Assembly: GCA_050943535.1 (NCBI GenBank)
Contig: JBMNPJ010000016.1
Location: 1-39,297, forward strand
DNA: 39,297 nucleotides
Direction of reading: 5' to 3'
Source: Massiliimalia sp050943535
Lineage (GTDB): Bacteria > Bacillota > Clostridia > Oscillospirales > Ruminococcaceae
The first letter of the stretch is position 1. Every line of letters begins with the position of its first letter. Made by a program: the position numbers and the translations under genes. A model generated the notes under the pieces. The model was given only the letters and a program-made list of their open reading frames with translations, was not told the origin of the DNA and did not search any database. This document shows positions 14,669-23,162 of the stretch, in pieces.

Positions 14669-16789
14669 ATGAAGTTTGAATTGCCAAAACGATGGAAGAC
14701 ACAGTCGGCAGAAAGAAAAAATGCCAAACAATATGTTTGGGTTTATGTTTTGATAGCGGCCCTGACCAACTTTATTGTAGAAGTTTTTTCTCAAGGTGGA
14801 TTGGTTCAGGCGTTTGGTTATCTGACCCAGCGCCCTTTAAACTTTTTGTATAGTACGGCGCTGATTTTTTTGACCATGCAGCTGGTCTTTTTGGTAAAAC
14901 GTCGGTTGTTTGCGGCGTTTATTGTATCCATTATATGGATCATTTTAGGTGCGGTTAACGGAATTATTCTCAGCAACCGAGTAACCCCGTTCACTTATTT
15001 GGATATTACTTTGCTTCAAAATACAATATCCATGATTCACAGCTATTTTTCTAATTTTCAGATTGTTTTGCTGTGTGTTGCCATTGGTGTGCTGTTGCTG
15101 GGACTGGTTTTTTTGTTTTTCAAAGGTCCCAAACGGAAACGCCCCATTCGATATAAATGGACACTGGTGGGGATTGGCGGTTATGTTGTCGGCTTTGCGT
15201 TGGCAACGGTACTTGCTTTGCAGACTGGGTTGATCGCCATTCAGTTTGGGAATATTGCGACAGCATATTTGGAATACGGTTTTCCTTATTGTTTTGTCAG
15301 TACGGCGCTGAATACCGGAATTACCCGTCCTATTAACTATTCTCAGCAAGCAGTACAGCGTTTGGATGTAAGCGGAGAAGATCTGGCAGAAGAAGGCGAA
15401 GAACAAAAGACTCCGAATATTATTATGATTCAGCTGGAATCTTTCTTTGACCCAACTTTGGTAGAATGGCTGGAATTTTCTGAAGATCCTATCCCGAATT
15501 ATCATGCATTGCAGGAAAAATATACCTCTGGTTATTTAAATGTTCCTGTAGTAGGTGCTGGAACCGCAAATACAGAATTTGAAATTTTAACAGGCATGTC
15601 TTTGCAGTATTTTGGAACTGGGGAATATCCATACAAAACTATTCTGAAAAAGGAAACCTGTGAAAGCATTGCCTATGATCTGAGTGACCTGGGATACAGT
15701 ACCCATGCTATGCATAATAATGAAGCCAATTTCTATGGAAGAAACAAAGTATTCAGAAATCTTGGATTTGATACTTTTACTCCTATGGAATATATGAATA
15801 TTACTGGTTATACTCCTAACGGATGGGCAAAGGATGAATGTTTGACCACAGAGATTATACGCACTCTGCAGTCTACAGACAACCAGGACTTTATCTATGC
15901 AATTTCTGTTCAAGGGCACGGAAAATATCCGGATGAACAGATTGACCCTGACCAGACTATCACAGTCAGCGGTGTGGAAGGAGAACGAAAAGCGGCCATT
16001 GAATATTATGTAAATCAGATTCATGAAATGGATGCTTTTGTGGGAGAACTGGTGGATGCTCTGTCTAAACAGGACGAAGAAACCGTTCTGGTACTGTACG
16101 GAGATCATCTTCCTAGCCTGGACTTCCAGAATGCGGATTTAAAAACCAATAACATTTATCAGACAGAATATATTATCTGGGATAATATGGGATTGGAAAA
16201 ACAGGATGACACAGTATATACCTATCAGTTGACCTCTAAAGTGGCAGATATGCTGGGAATTCATCACGGAACCCTGATTAATTATCATCAGAAATATAAA
16301 TCCACTTTAAACTATCAGCGAAATTTAAAACTTTTGCAGTATGATATGCTGTACGGAAAACAGTATGTATACGGCGGGGAATCTCCTTACAAAAAAGTCG
16401 ATACACGTTATGATGTGGAAGATATTGTGATTACCGATGTGTACGAAGACAATGGAAATTTGTATGTATTAGGGGATGCCTTTACGGCTCACAGCCGGGT
16501 AACCATTAACGGCGACCGAAAAGATACTGTATACAAAGGCCGGGGAATGCTGATGGTAGAAGACTATGAGCTGAAAGACGGCGATGAGATTTGTATCAAG
16601 CAGCTTTCTGACAGCGGAAAGAATGTTTTTAGCACCAGTGAGTCTTTTATCTATGAAGCTCCGCCGGAACCCGAAGAAGATAGTTCTGAGTCACAGGAAG
16701 AATCTGTAGAGGAAGAAACTTCTTCTCAGACAGAAGAACCTGCTGCTGGTGAAGAAACACCGGCAGAAGCAACACCAGAACAAGAGTAA
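14669..16789 (+). CDS. LTA synthase family phosphoglycerol transferase-like protein
   Basis: The 706-residue membrane enzyme has an N-terminal half with about five membrane helices (residues 22-240) and an extracellular sulfatase-fold domain. Catalytic residues known from S. aureus LtaS are in place: Glu257 in QLESFF, the nucleophile Thr299 in GTANTEF, and Asp479-His480 in YGDHLPS. By family it polymerises or transfers glycerol phosphate from phosphatidylglycerol onto a lipid anchor or glycan at the outer membrane face. After the catalytic domain there is an extra beta-rich module (about 589-660), then a tail of about 45 residues rich in Glu, Ser and Thr. LtaS of staphylococci lacks this. The ATG at 14669, with AAAGAGG 8 bases upstream, is preferred to the in-frame GTG at 14642. 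Confidence 0.88.
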   Translation: MKFELPKRWKTQSAERKNAKQYVWVYVLIAALTNFIVEVFSQGGLVQAFGYLTQRPLNFLYSTALIFLTMQLVFLVKRRLFAAFIVSIIWIILGAVNGIILSNRVTPFTYLDITLLQNTISMIHSYFSNFQIVLLCVAIGVLLLGLVFLFFKGPKRKRPIRYKWTLVGIGGYVVGFALATVLALQTGLIAIQFGNIATAYLEYGFPYCFVSTALNTGITRPINYSQQAVQRLDVSGEDLAEEGEEQKTPNIIMIQLESFFDPTLVEWLEFSEDPIPNYHALQEKYTSGYLNVPVVGAGTANTEFEILTGMSLQYFGTGEYPYKTILKKETCESIAYDLSDLGYSTHAMHNNEANFYGRNKVFRNLGFDTFTPMEYMNITGYTPNGWAKDECLTTEIIRTLQSTDNQDFIYAISVQGHGKYPDEQIDPDQTITVSGVEGERKAAIEYYVNQIHEMDAFVGELVDALSKQDEETVLVLYGDHLPSLDFQNADLKTNNIYQTEYIIWDNMGLEKQDDTVYTYQLTSKVADMLGIHHGTLINYHQKYKSTLNYQRNLKLLQYDMLYGKQYVYGGESPYKKVDTRYDVEDIVITDVYEDNGNLYVLGDAFTAHSRVTINGDRKDTVYKGRGMLMVEDYELKDGDEICIKQLSDSGKNVFSTSESFIYEAPPEPEEDSSESQEESVEEETSSQTEEPAAGEETPAEATPEQE

Positions 16790-16816
16790 TGATTAAAATA
16801 TACTGTCAAAAATAAT

Positions 16817-16860
16817 AACACCTGCGGTTTATTCATCAGTAAACCGCAGGTGTTGTTTCT
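16817..16860 (+). terminator. Intrinsic terminator after the LTA-synthase-like gene
   Basis: AACACCTGCGGTTTA (16817-16831) pairs perfectly with TAAACCGCAGGTGTT (16840-16854) and is followed by GTTTCT. The stem is very strong and the T-run short. Confidence 0.8.
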
Positions 16861-16921
16861 ATGCAGAAAAAACATAGCTTTACAAAACAAAAAATTCCCA
16901 TATTTTTTGTAAGATTTTCTC

Positions 16922-16949
16922 TTGCATTTTATCTTTGTTTCAGTATACT
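16922..16949 (+). promoter_or_regulatory. Promoter of the fucosidase gene
   Basis: TTGCAT at 16922-16927 and TATACT at 16944-16949 are 16 bp apart, about 50 bases before the start at 17000. Confidence 0.65.
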
Positions 16950-16999
16950 GGTATCATAAAAAGATGGAGCTTACTTTAAAAGCAAAGGAAGTGTACGTT

Positions 17000-18364
17000 A
17001 TGATAAAATTTTTAAAAGAAGCTGCCCAGGTGCGTCCTACCAAACAGCAGCTTGATTGGTTTGATTTAGAGTCTTATGCATTTGTTCATTTTGGTCCCAA
17101 TACTTATACTGATTTGGAGTGGGGAATGGGAAACGAACCGGAGTCTATTTTTAATCCTCAAAAATTGGACTGTGACCAATGGGTAGAAAGCATTAAGGCG
17201 GCTGGAATGAAAGGGATGGTTCTCACAGCAAAACATCACGATGGCTTTTGTCTGTGGCCATCTCAATATACAGAACACAGTGTTAAAAACAGTCCTTTTC
17301 AAGGGGATGTGGTAAAAGAGGCAGCCGAAGCATGCAGACGGGGCGGAATTAAATTTGGATTTTATCTTTCTCCTTGGGATCGAAATTCCCCCTATTACGG
17401 AACTCCGGAGTACAATGATTATTTTTGCAACCAGCTGACCGAACTGCTGACCAATTATGGGGAAATCTTTTACGTTTGGTTTGATAATGCCTGTGGGGAA
17501 GGTCCTAATGGGAAAAAGCAGGTATATGATTTTCCTAGATATTTTGAACTGATTCGAAAATATCAGCCCAATGCAGTGATTTTCAATGATTTTGGTCCTG
17601 ATGTACGCTGGTGCGGAAACGAAGCTGGAAGTGCACGGCATGAGGAGTGGTCTGTAGTTCCTGGGGAACTGTGTTATTATGCCCCAGTACAGACAGGAGC
17701 AGGTCCGCTGTCAGATCAGGGGGATTTAAGCTATCTTTATAATACAGATGATGCGATTGGAACTATCGATCAGATTCTTTACAGTAAAGGACTGGCTTTT
17801 GTACCAGCTGAGATTGATATGTCTATCCGTCCCGGATGGTTCTGGCATCAAAAGGAGGAACCCCATTCCCTGGAACGGTTGTTTCAGACTTATTTAACCT
17901 CTGTGGGTGCTAATTCCTGTTTTCATTTAAATATTCCGCCTACGAAAGACGGTTTGTTTGACGAGAGAGATGTCCGGCGGTTAAAAGAATACGGGGATCT
18001 TTTACGTCAGGAATTTGGAACTCCTGTTCCGGCAAAAGTGGAAAAAGTGGAGGGGTGTCCCCCTACACAACCCCAGTACCGGATTATTTTTGAACAGCCA
18101 CAGAAAGAGATTAAGTATCTAGTCCTTTCAGAAGATATTGCCCAGGGACAGCGGGTGGCTTCTTTCCGCATTACCAAAAATCAGGAGCGGATCGCCTCTT
18201 ATGAAGGCACTTGCATTGGACACAAAAAAATCTGTGCTTTAAAAGATCCTTTTGCAGATCAAAATCCGCTTACAGACGACAGTGAATCTGAAATTTATCA
18301 GATTACCGTACATGTAACTGCTGCACGGGATGAAGTGCTGATGAAGGATATTCAGGTATTTTAA
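17000..18364 (+). CDS. Alpha-L-fucosidase, glycoside hydrolase family 29
   Basis: The 454-residue protein has the GH29 barrel signatures: FVHFGPNTYTD near residue 28, TAKHHDGFCLW at 76-86, and YVWFDNACGEGP at 158-169, where Asp162 is the expected nucleophile. It would release L-fucose from host or milk glycans. No signal peptide is present, so it acts on imported oligosaccharides or lysates. The ATG at 17000 has AAAGGAAG 8 bases upstream; an in-frame extension to 16922 would start inside the promoter and is rejected. The sequence type suggests the subgroup acting on alpha-1,3/1,4-fucosides, but this is a guess. It converges on a GH42 beta-galactosidase, consistent with joint breakdown of mucin- or milk-type sugars. 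Confidence 0.92.
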   Translation: MIKFLKEAAQVRPTKQQLDWFDLESYAFVHFGPNTYTDLEWGMGNEPESIFNPQKLDCDQWVESIKAAGMKGMVLTAKHHDGFCLWPSQYTEHSVKNSPFQGDVVKEAAEACRRGGIKFGFYLSPWDRNSPYYGTPEYNDYFCNQLTELLTNYGEIFYVWFDNACGEGPNGKKQVYDFPRYFELIRKYQPNAVIFNDFGPDVRWCGNEAGSARHEEWSVVPGELCYYAPVQTGAGPLSDQGDLSYLYNTDDAIGTIDQILYSKGLAFVPAEIDMSIRPGWFWHQKEEPHSLERLFQTYLTSVGANSCFHLNIPPTKDGLFDERDVRRLKEYGDLLRQEFGTPVPAKVEKVEGCPPTQPQYRIIFEQPQKEIKYLVLSEDIAQGQRVASFRITKNQERIASYEGTCIGHKKICALKDPFADQNPLTDDSESEIYQITVHVTAARDEVLMKDIQVF

Positions 18365-18454
18365 CATGATATGAACGTGGTGTGGGAAAAAGCATCCGTT
18401 TGATGGCGGTACAAATTCCGATTTTTCTTATCATATATTTTATCAAAAAAATAA

Positions 18455-18480
18455 GGGGGCGCTTAATATAAGCGCTCCCT
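18455..18480 (-). terminator. Palindrome copy 1, terminator-like on the minus strand
   Basis: A stem of 11 bp with a 3-base loop is followed on the minus strand by CTTATTTTTTTG, a typical terminator tail. On the plus strand, after the fucosidase, no T-run follows. Confidence 0.5.
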
Positions 18481-18870
18481 CCAGACTGTAGAAAAAGGTA
18501 ATGTAAACTGGCAAATTTCACAAATAAAAGTATTATACCAGACTCTTTGGAACGATTAGCGCCGTAGCGCTTTTTGCTGAACAACCGTTTTGCATAAGTG
18601 TGCAAACAACACTTGGGGTGTCCAGAGGGGCAGGCCGACTAACCATATATTTCCGGAGGACGCCCCTCTGGTGGCCTTTTCTTTCCATTTCTTTTGGCCA
18701 TCAAAAGAAATGGTACAGGTGTGGTCAGCGGACGCTGTCCGCCGTAAGCCCACAAAAGAAAGATAAAAAATTTGTCTCCGACGGCCAAAGGGATTCACAT
18801 CCCTTTGGAATCCCAAAAGACAAAAATTTGTGTAATTTTTTCTTGTAATACACTTTATCGACAAGCTGAA

Positions 18871-18895
18871 GGGAGCGCTTATCATAAGCGCTCCC
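18871..18895. terminator. Palindrome copy 2 at the end of the beta-galactosidase gene
   Basis: A perfect 11-bp stem GGGAGCGCTTA/TAAGCGCTCCC with loop TCA lies 23 bases beyond the stop of the GH42 gene. The T-richer side is on the plus strand (TCTTCTTATTG), so termination of the leftward gene would rely on the stem alone. Confidence 0.5.
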
Positions 18896-18918
18896 TCTTC
18901 TTATTGTTATACTGAAAA

Positions 18919-20994
18919 TTACAGTTCTTTTAATACGGCGATACCGTAGCCTCTTAAGAATACCTGTTCCGCTACATCAGATCCGCTGATCAAATCTACA
19001 TAACGTTTGCCCCGTTTCAGAGGAATGTCAGTACCTTTATCTTCAAAGTTCATGACAAACAGATATTCTTCTCCGTTTCCGCCACGTGGCTGAATGCTGA
19101 TTCCCTGTGGCAGTTTGGCAGCAGTGCATCCTTCTACACCGGCTTCTTTTACCACTCTGCCATAGAAGTCATCCAGCATTTCTGTGGTGGTGCGGGTTGC
19201 CAGATAGTAGCAGGTTCCTAAACCGTACCGGTTTTTGGTTACTGCAGGCTGACCGCTGTAGAAATCCTGTTTGTATGTAGCCAAAACTTCACATCCGCCT
19301 TTTGGATGAATCAGTTCACAGTAGGTGTTGCAGGTATAGGTACCGCTCATGCCCAGGGTATTGTCACCAAATACGATGGCGTTGGATTCATTTGGATACA
19401 GAGAATCAATTTCTTCTGCCCATACACCAGCTACTTCCATTAATCCGTCACCAGGGAATCCGCCCAGGAAGCACAGATCGTTTTCATTGACATAACCGCT
19501 GACATAGGTTAATACCAGCTTGCCGCCGTTTTCTACAAAGGTTTTCAGCCGCTGTGCAACAGTTGGTTTGAGCATATACAGCATTGGTGCTACTACCAGC
19601 TTATACTGACTGAAATCGCAGTCCATGCTGATAACATCAGCAGGAATTCCACGTTTCCAGAAAGAATAATAGTGGGTCTTACAGGTTTCTTCGTAATTTC
19701 TCTGGGTGTTCAGTCCCTGCAAATCATCAATTGCCCATTTGTTTTCCCAGTCATAGATCACGGCTACTTCTGGTTTTACGCTGGTTCCTACTACAGAATC
19801 CAACTGTTTTAAGATTTCACCTACACGAGCAACTTCGTCAAATACCCGAGTGTGTTCATGTCCGCAGTGGTCTACTACAGCACCGTGGAATTTTTCGGAA
19901 GCACCCCGACCTTTTCTCCACTGGAAATACTGTACGGTGTCACTTCCGTGAGCAATAGCCTGCATAGAAGACAGAACATGCATACCTGGACGTTTTAATT
20001 TGTTGACAGGTTTCCAGTTTACCATACTTGGAGTGCTTTCCATCATCATGAACGGACGTCCATGTTTAAGAGAACGGTTCAGGTCATGAACGAAAGCAAT
20101 ATCGCTGGCGGTACGGGAAGCGGATTGTTCCCCATGCCAGTTAGGATAGTTATCCCAGGATACTACATCCAAAGCGTCTACCATTTTCCATGGATCCAGT
20201 CCTGGATAGGTTCCCATCAGGTTGGTTACAACTGGAATATCCGGATTGACTGCTTTAACTGCAGCAATTTCATTTTTCATGAATTCGGTGGTTTGATAGG
20301 TAACAAACCGTTTCCAGTCCAGATTCAAACCGTGGATCATAGATTCACCACGAGGAGAAGGAGACCGGATTTCATCAAAGCTGGAGAATTTATGGCTCCA
20401 GAAATAGGTCCACCACTGTTCGTTCAGTTCGTCAATGTTGTTGTGATATTTTTCCCGCAGCCAATCACGGAATGCTTGCTGACACAGTTCACAGTGACAT
20501 TCGCCGCCGTATTCGTTGGACAGATGCCACATGGTCAAAGCAGGATGATCTTTATACCGCTGAGCCAGCATGGTGTTCATTTCATAAACTTTTTTCCGAT
20601 AATAAGGAGAAGTATAGCAGTGGTTGTGACGCAGGCCATGATAATTTCTAACGCCATATTCATTGACACGCAGTACTTCTGGATATTTTTCATCCATCCA
20701 TGCAGGACGAGCTCCGGAAGGAGTTGCTAAAATTACAGAAACGCCGTTTTCGTATAGGCGGTCCATAGTTTCGTCCAGCCATTCAAAATTATATACGCCT
20801 TCTTCTGGTTCCAGTGCTTTCCATGCAAAAATTGCAACAGAAGCGCTGTTCATTCCTGCCAGTTTCATCAACCGTACATCTTCTTGGAGAACATCCGGAT
20901 AATTTAACCATTGGTCAGGGTTGTAGTCACCACCATGAAGCATATGAGGAATTTTGGTCACAGGGGGGAATTTTTTTAATTGTTTTAAATCCAT
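18919..20994 (-). CDS. Beta-galactosidase, glycoside hydrolase family 42
   Basis: The 691-residue protein matches GH42 in length and order: GGDYNPDQW at residues 21-29, the acid/base Glu161 in WHLSNEYGG, and the nucleophile Glu319 in MMMESTPS. A beta-galactosidase trimerisation domain follows, and a short C-terminal beta domain ends in RGYGIAVLKEL. Cys168, Cys171 and neighbours form the zinc-type cysteine cluster (ECHCELC) common in this family. There is no signal peptide, so it acts on imported galactosides. The start at 20994 has GGAAAGG upstream; an in-frame extension to 21084 is rejected as part of the leader. It is transcribed from a good promoter near 21168-21196. Confidence 0.94.
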   Translation of the reverse strand: MDLKQLKKFPPVTKIPHMLHGGDYNPDQWLNYPDVLQEDVRLMKLAGMNSASVAIFAWKALEPEEGVYNFEWLDETMDRLYENGVSVILATPSGARPAWMDEKYPEVLRVNEYGVRNYHGLRHNHCYTSPYYRKKVYEMNTMLAQRYKDHPALTMWHLSNEYGGECHCELCQQAFRDWLREKYHNNIDELNEQWWTYFWSHKFSSFDEIRSPSPRGESMIHGLNLDWKRFVTYQTTEFMKNEIAAVKAVNPDIPVVTNLMGTYPGLDPWKMVDALDVVSWDNYPNWHGEQSASRTASDIAFVHDLNRSLKHGRPFMMMESTPSMVNWKPVNKLKRPGMHVLSSMQAIAHGSDTVQYFQWRKGRGASEKFHGAVVDHCGHEHTRVFDEVARVGEILKQLDSVVGTSVKPEVAVIYDWENKWAIDDLQGLNTQRNYEETCKTHYYSFWKRGIPADVISMDCDFSQYKLVVAPMLYMLKPTVAQRLKTFVENGGKLVLTYVSGYVNENDLCFLGGFPGDGLMEVAGVWAEEIDSLYPNESNAIVFGDNTLGMSGTYTCNTYCELIHPKGGCEVLATYKQDFYSGQPAVTKNRYGLGTCYYLATRTTTEMLDDFYGRVVKEAGVEGCTAAKLPQGISIQPRGGNGEEYLFVMNFEDKGTDIPLKRGKRYVDLISGSDVAEQVFLRGYGIAVLKEL

Positions 20995-21167
20995 TGTGAT
21001 CTGCCTTTCCGACTCTAAAATCAATCTGATAAAAAGATTTTTTATTTTCGACCAGAGTCCAGATCGAAAACTGATTGTGTTCACAGGACGCTGTTTTTTA
21101 AACCTTCTGACGCGAAAGCTTCAGCCTGCCTGGAACAGAAAAACACGACAAAAATAGGTTCACTCTC

Positions 21168-21196
21168 ATAATAGGCATTTTATATGGAAAAGTCAA
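21168..21196 (-). promoter_or_regulatory. Promoter of the beta-galactosidase gene
   Basis: On the minus strand TTGACT (21191-21196) and TATTAT (21168-21173) are 17 bp apart. The transcript would have a leader of about 165 bases. Confidence 0.75.
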
Positions 21197-21363
21197 TATA
21201 AAAACCGGATGTTTTATCTGTTTTTGGATAATTTTCTCAAACACAAAATAAAGGGGTTCAGACAGGTGTAAAAATGATTTGTTTTTTGAAAATGAAGTTA
21301 CAAAATATCTGAATTGATAGGAAATCGTTACCAAAATGAAACCGCTTTTCCTTGAATTTAAGG

Positions 21364-21392
21364 TTGGAAAACGGGAATAGATATGCTATAAT
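21364..21392 (+). promoter_or_regulatory. Promoter of the SGNH/O-acetylation operon
   Basis: TTGGAA at 21364-21369 and TATAAT at 21387-21392 are separated by 17 bp. Confidence 0.7.
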
Positions 21393-21426
21393 GTTTTAAG
21401 GTAACGTTCAGAAATAATACAATGTT

Positions 21427-21440
21427 TGAAAGCGTTGTCA
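21427..21440. promoter_or_regulatory. Perfect cre (CcpA/LacI-type) operator
   Basis: TGAAAGCGTTGTCA agrees with the catabolite-response consensus TGWAANCGNTNWCA at every position. It lies about 30 bases downstream of the predicted transcript start of the SGNH operon, a position where CcpA usually blocks transcription. The glycosidase genes next door make sugar-dependent control plausible. Confidence 0.55.
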
Positions 21441-21581
21441 TAGATAAATGTCCCAGAATCTGTTGGTGTTGTATTTGGGAAAAAAGACACAGAAAGTTTA
21501 CGGAATTTTTGATGGAAAGAAAACTTTTCGGGAACCCGGGACATCCTAGTAATTGGAAATTATCTCAGGGGGAAATTGGTT

Positions 21582-22541
21582 GTGAGCAAAAAATATCCGC
21601 GTCTTCGCAAAACACAGCCTGCTGCAAGTATGAAACGGCGGCAGAAAGGTATTTTTATCATATCGCTGGGAATTGTACTGATTCTGGCAGCAGTAATTGT
21701 CTTTTTGTTTTTTCGTGAAATGAATGATCAAAAGGATTTGGATGAAACTTCGTCCAATTCTTCTGTTTCTTCAAGCTCAGGTTCATCGCTGGAGAGTTTA
21801 TCCAGTTTACCGGAAAGCAGCCTGGACAGCAGTTCTTCCAGAGCAGATCTTTCTTCCAGTCAGCCAGCAGAACCGCCTGCTTCTGCTGTGGAATCTTCTG
21901 AAACTTCTCAGGAACAGCCGGCATGGAATCCTGCAGATAATCTGAATCCGTCTGTTCCCAATGCGGCTCCGGGAGATTTTTCTCATTCTCTGTTTATTGG
22001 GGATTCCCGGACGGAAGGTTTAATGCGGTACACCAACTTAACCAGTTTGGGTGCGGTGTTCTACACTTCTACTGGACTGAATGTGAAAACTGCTATGTCC
22101 AAAGGTATTGTACCTGATGCACAGGGGAATTTGCTCACCATTCCTCAGGCTTTGTCTACAGCTCAGTTTAATAAGGTTTATATTATGCTGGGCGTTAACG
22201 AATTGGGATGGGCATACAGCAATATTTTTATTGAGGAATACACCAAATTGATTCAGGCTGTTCAGGCAGCGGAACCAAATGCCTCTATTTATGTTCAGTC
22301 GATTGTACCTGTCAGCGCCGAAAAAAATGCGTCAGATCCTATTTACAACAATACTAAGATTGCGGAGTACAACGCGTTGATCCGTCAGATGGCGCAGAAT
22401 CTGGGAGTAGGTTACCTGGATGTACAGCAGGGCATTGTGGATGAGACAGGATGTCTTCCGGCAGGTGCTTCTGTGGACGGAATTCATATGAATAAGGAAT
22501 ATTGCCAAAAATGGATGGATTACCTGCAGGCGAACAGCTAA
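21582..22541 (+). CDS. Membrane-anchored SGNH/GDSL hydrolase
   Basis: The 319-residue protein has a short basic N-terminus and one membrane helix (about residues 22-44). A linker of about 60 residues rich in Ser and Pro follows, then an extracellular SGNH-fold domain: block I FIGDSRTEGL with Ser142, block III GVNELGW, and the last block VDGIHMNKEY with Asp/His. It probably removes or transfers acetyl groups on a surface polymer. The start GTG at 21582, with CAGGGGGA about 8 bases upstream, is better spaced than the TTG at 21576. It begins a run of genes with a DUF4358-like lipoprotein and an MBOAT acyltransferase. The exact substrate is unknown. Confidence 0.82.
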   Translation: MSKKYPRLRKTQPAASMKRRQKGIFIISLGIVLILAAVIVFLFFREMNDQKDLDETSSNSSVSSSSGSSLESLSSLPESSLDSSSSRADLSSSQPAEPPASAVESSETSQEQPAWNPADNLNPSVPNAAPGDFSHSLFIGDSRTEGLMRYTNLTSLGAVFYTSTGLNVKTAMSKGIVPDAQGNLLTIPQALSTAQFNKVYIMLGVNELGWAYSNIFIEEYTKLIQAVQAAEPNASIYVQSIVPVSAEKNASDPIYNNTKIAEYNALIRQMAQNLGVGYLDVQQGIVDETGCLPAGASVDGIHMNKEYCQKWMDYLQANS

Positions 22542-22580
22542 AAATAAAAGAGCAGGTTTTTAGAAAAGGAGTTAAGCATA

Positions 22581-23069
22581 ATGTGCAGAAAAAATAAAAA
22601 TTGGTTTCATAAAATGATTGCAGTTGTTTTAGCAGGCGGAATTAGCCTGGCAGTTTTAGGCGGATGCCAGACTGCAAAAATTGATTTGGATGAAGATGCT
22701 TTGGTGCAGGATCTGAAAAACAAAGTAGCTTTTGAAGATATGCTGGAAGAAATTGATGAGGATTTGGCATTGAGTCTTTACGGCTTGACAGAAGATCAGG
22801 TGGATTCCATGGAAGTGTATATGGGAACCGGTGCGAAAGCGGAAGAAATCGCTGTACTTCAGGCAGAAGAAGGAACCGATGTAAGTGTGCTGGAAACTGC
22901 TGCGAAAAATCGGGTAGAAAGTTTGAAGAGCGATTTTGAAGACTATATTCCAGAAGAAATGCCAAAACTGGAAGATCCGGTATTGGTAACTGCCGGAGAT
23001 TATGTGATTTTGTGTGTTTCCGGCGACAACGACAATGCTAAAAAAGTAATTGATCAATATATCAAATAA
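22581..23069 (+). CDS. DUF4358-like lipoprotein, copy 1
   Basis: The 162-residue protein starts with a lipoprotein signal peptide (LAGGISLAVLGGC, lipobox Cys at about residue 29) and continues as a small alpha/beta domain of the DUF4358 type. Its pattern is LSLYGLTEDQVDSMEVYMGTG, quoted in part as GLTEDQVDSMEVY, and GDYVILCVSGDN near the end. Function is unknown. Family members are frequently found beside MBOAT and DHHW genes in Clostridia. AAAAGGAG precedes the ATG. A second, diverged copy lies at 28191-28736, in the other half of the same apparent O-acetylation set. Confidence 0.75.
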   Translation: MCRKNKNWFHKMIAVVLAGGISLAVLGGCQTAKIDLDEDALVQDLKNKVAFEDMLEEIDEDLALSLYGLTEDQVDSMEVYMGTGAKAEEIAVLQAEEGTDVSVLETAAKNRVESLKSDFEDYIPEEMPKLEDPVLVTAGDYVILCVSGDNDNAKKVIDQYIK

Positions 23070-23096
23070 GACACAGGGCTTTATCTTTTGATTACC

Positions 23097-23140
23097 GGCT
23101 TTTCCTGAGTTACAAATAATCGTTTTGTATAGGAAAAGCC
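23097..23140. repeat. Inverted repeat upstream of the MBOAT gene
   Basis: GGCTTTTCCT (23097-23106) is perfectly complementary to AGGAAAAGCC (23131-23140) with a 24-base loop, between the lipoprotein gene and the MBOAT start. It may be a partial terminator or an operator; there is no T-run. Confidence 0.4.
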
Positions 23141-23162
23141 TGGAAAACCAAGAAAGGGAAAT

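Larger units (their letters stand above)
18445..18908. repeat. Hairpin-rich intergenic element bounded by inverted copies of a palindrome
   Basis: This stretch between the two converging glycosidase genes has no convincing gene. It is bounded by two near-identical palindromes. One, at 18455-18480, has GGGGGCGCTTA and TAAGCGCTCCC arms; the other, at 18871-18895, has GGGAGCGCTTA and TAAGCGCTCCC arms. AATAAG flanks the left one and its complement CTTATT the right one, so the ends are inverted repeats. Inside are several strong stems: CCAGAGGGGC with GCCCCTCTGG, CCATTTCTTTTG with CAAAAGAAATGG, GCGGAC with GTCCGC, and CCAAAGGGAT with ATCCCTTTGG. It resembles a small non-autonomous mobile element or a structured RNA rather than a coding remnant. 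Confidence 0.6.
20995..21581. promoter_or_regulatory. Divergent regulatory region between the beta-galactosidase and the SGNH esterase gene
   Basis: This 587-base gap contains no convincing gene. It carries a leftward promoter (21168-21196), a rightward promoter (21364-21392), a perfect cre-type operator (21427-21440) and a weaker cre-like sequence with two mismatches at 21320-21333. Both genes have leaders of about 165-180 bases. I recognise no riboswitch in either. Confidence 0.55.

Noticed and set aside
18556..18885. A 109-codon leftward frame in the hairpin-rich element (and an 82-codon frame on the other strand)
   Set aside because: Both frames run through perfect inverted repeats, have no ribosome binding site and no protein-like pattern. 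They are by-products of the repeat structure.
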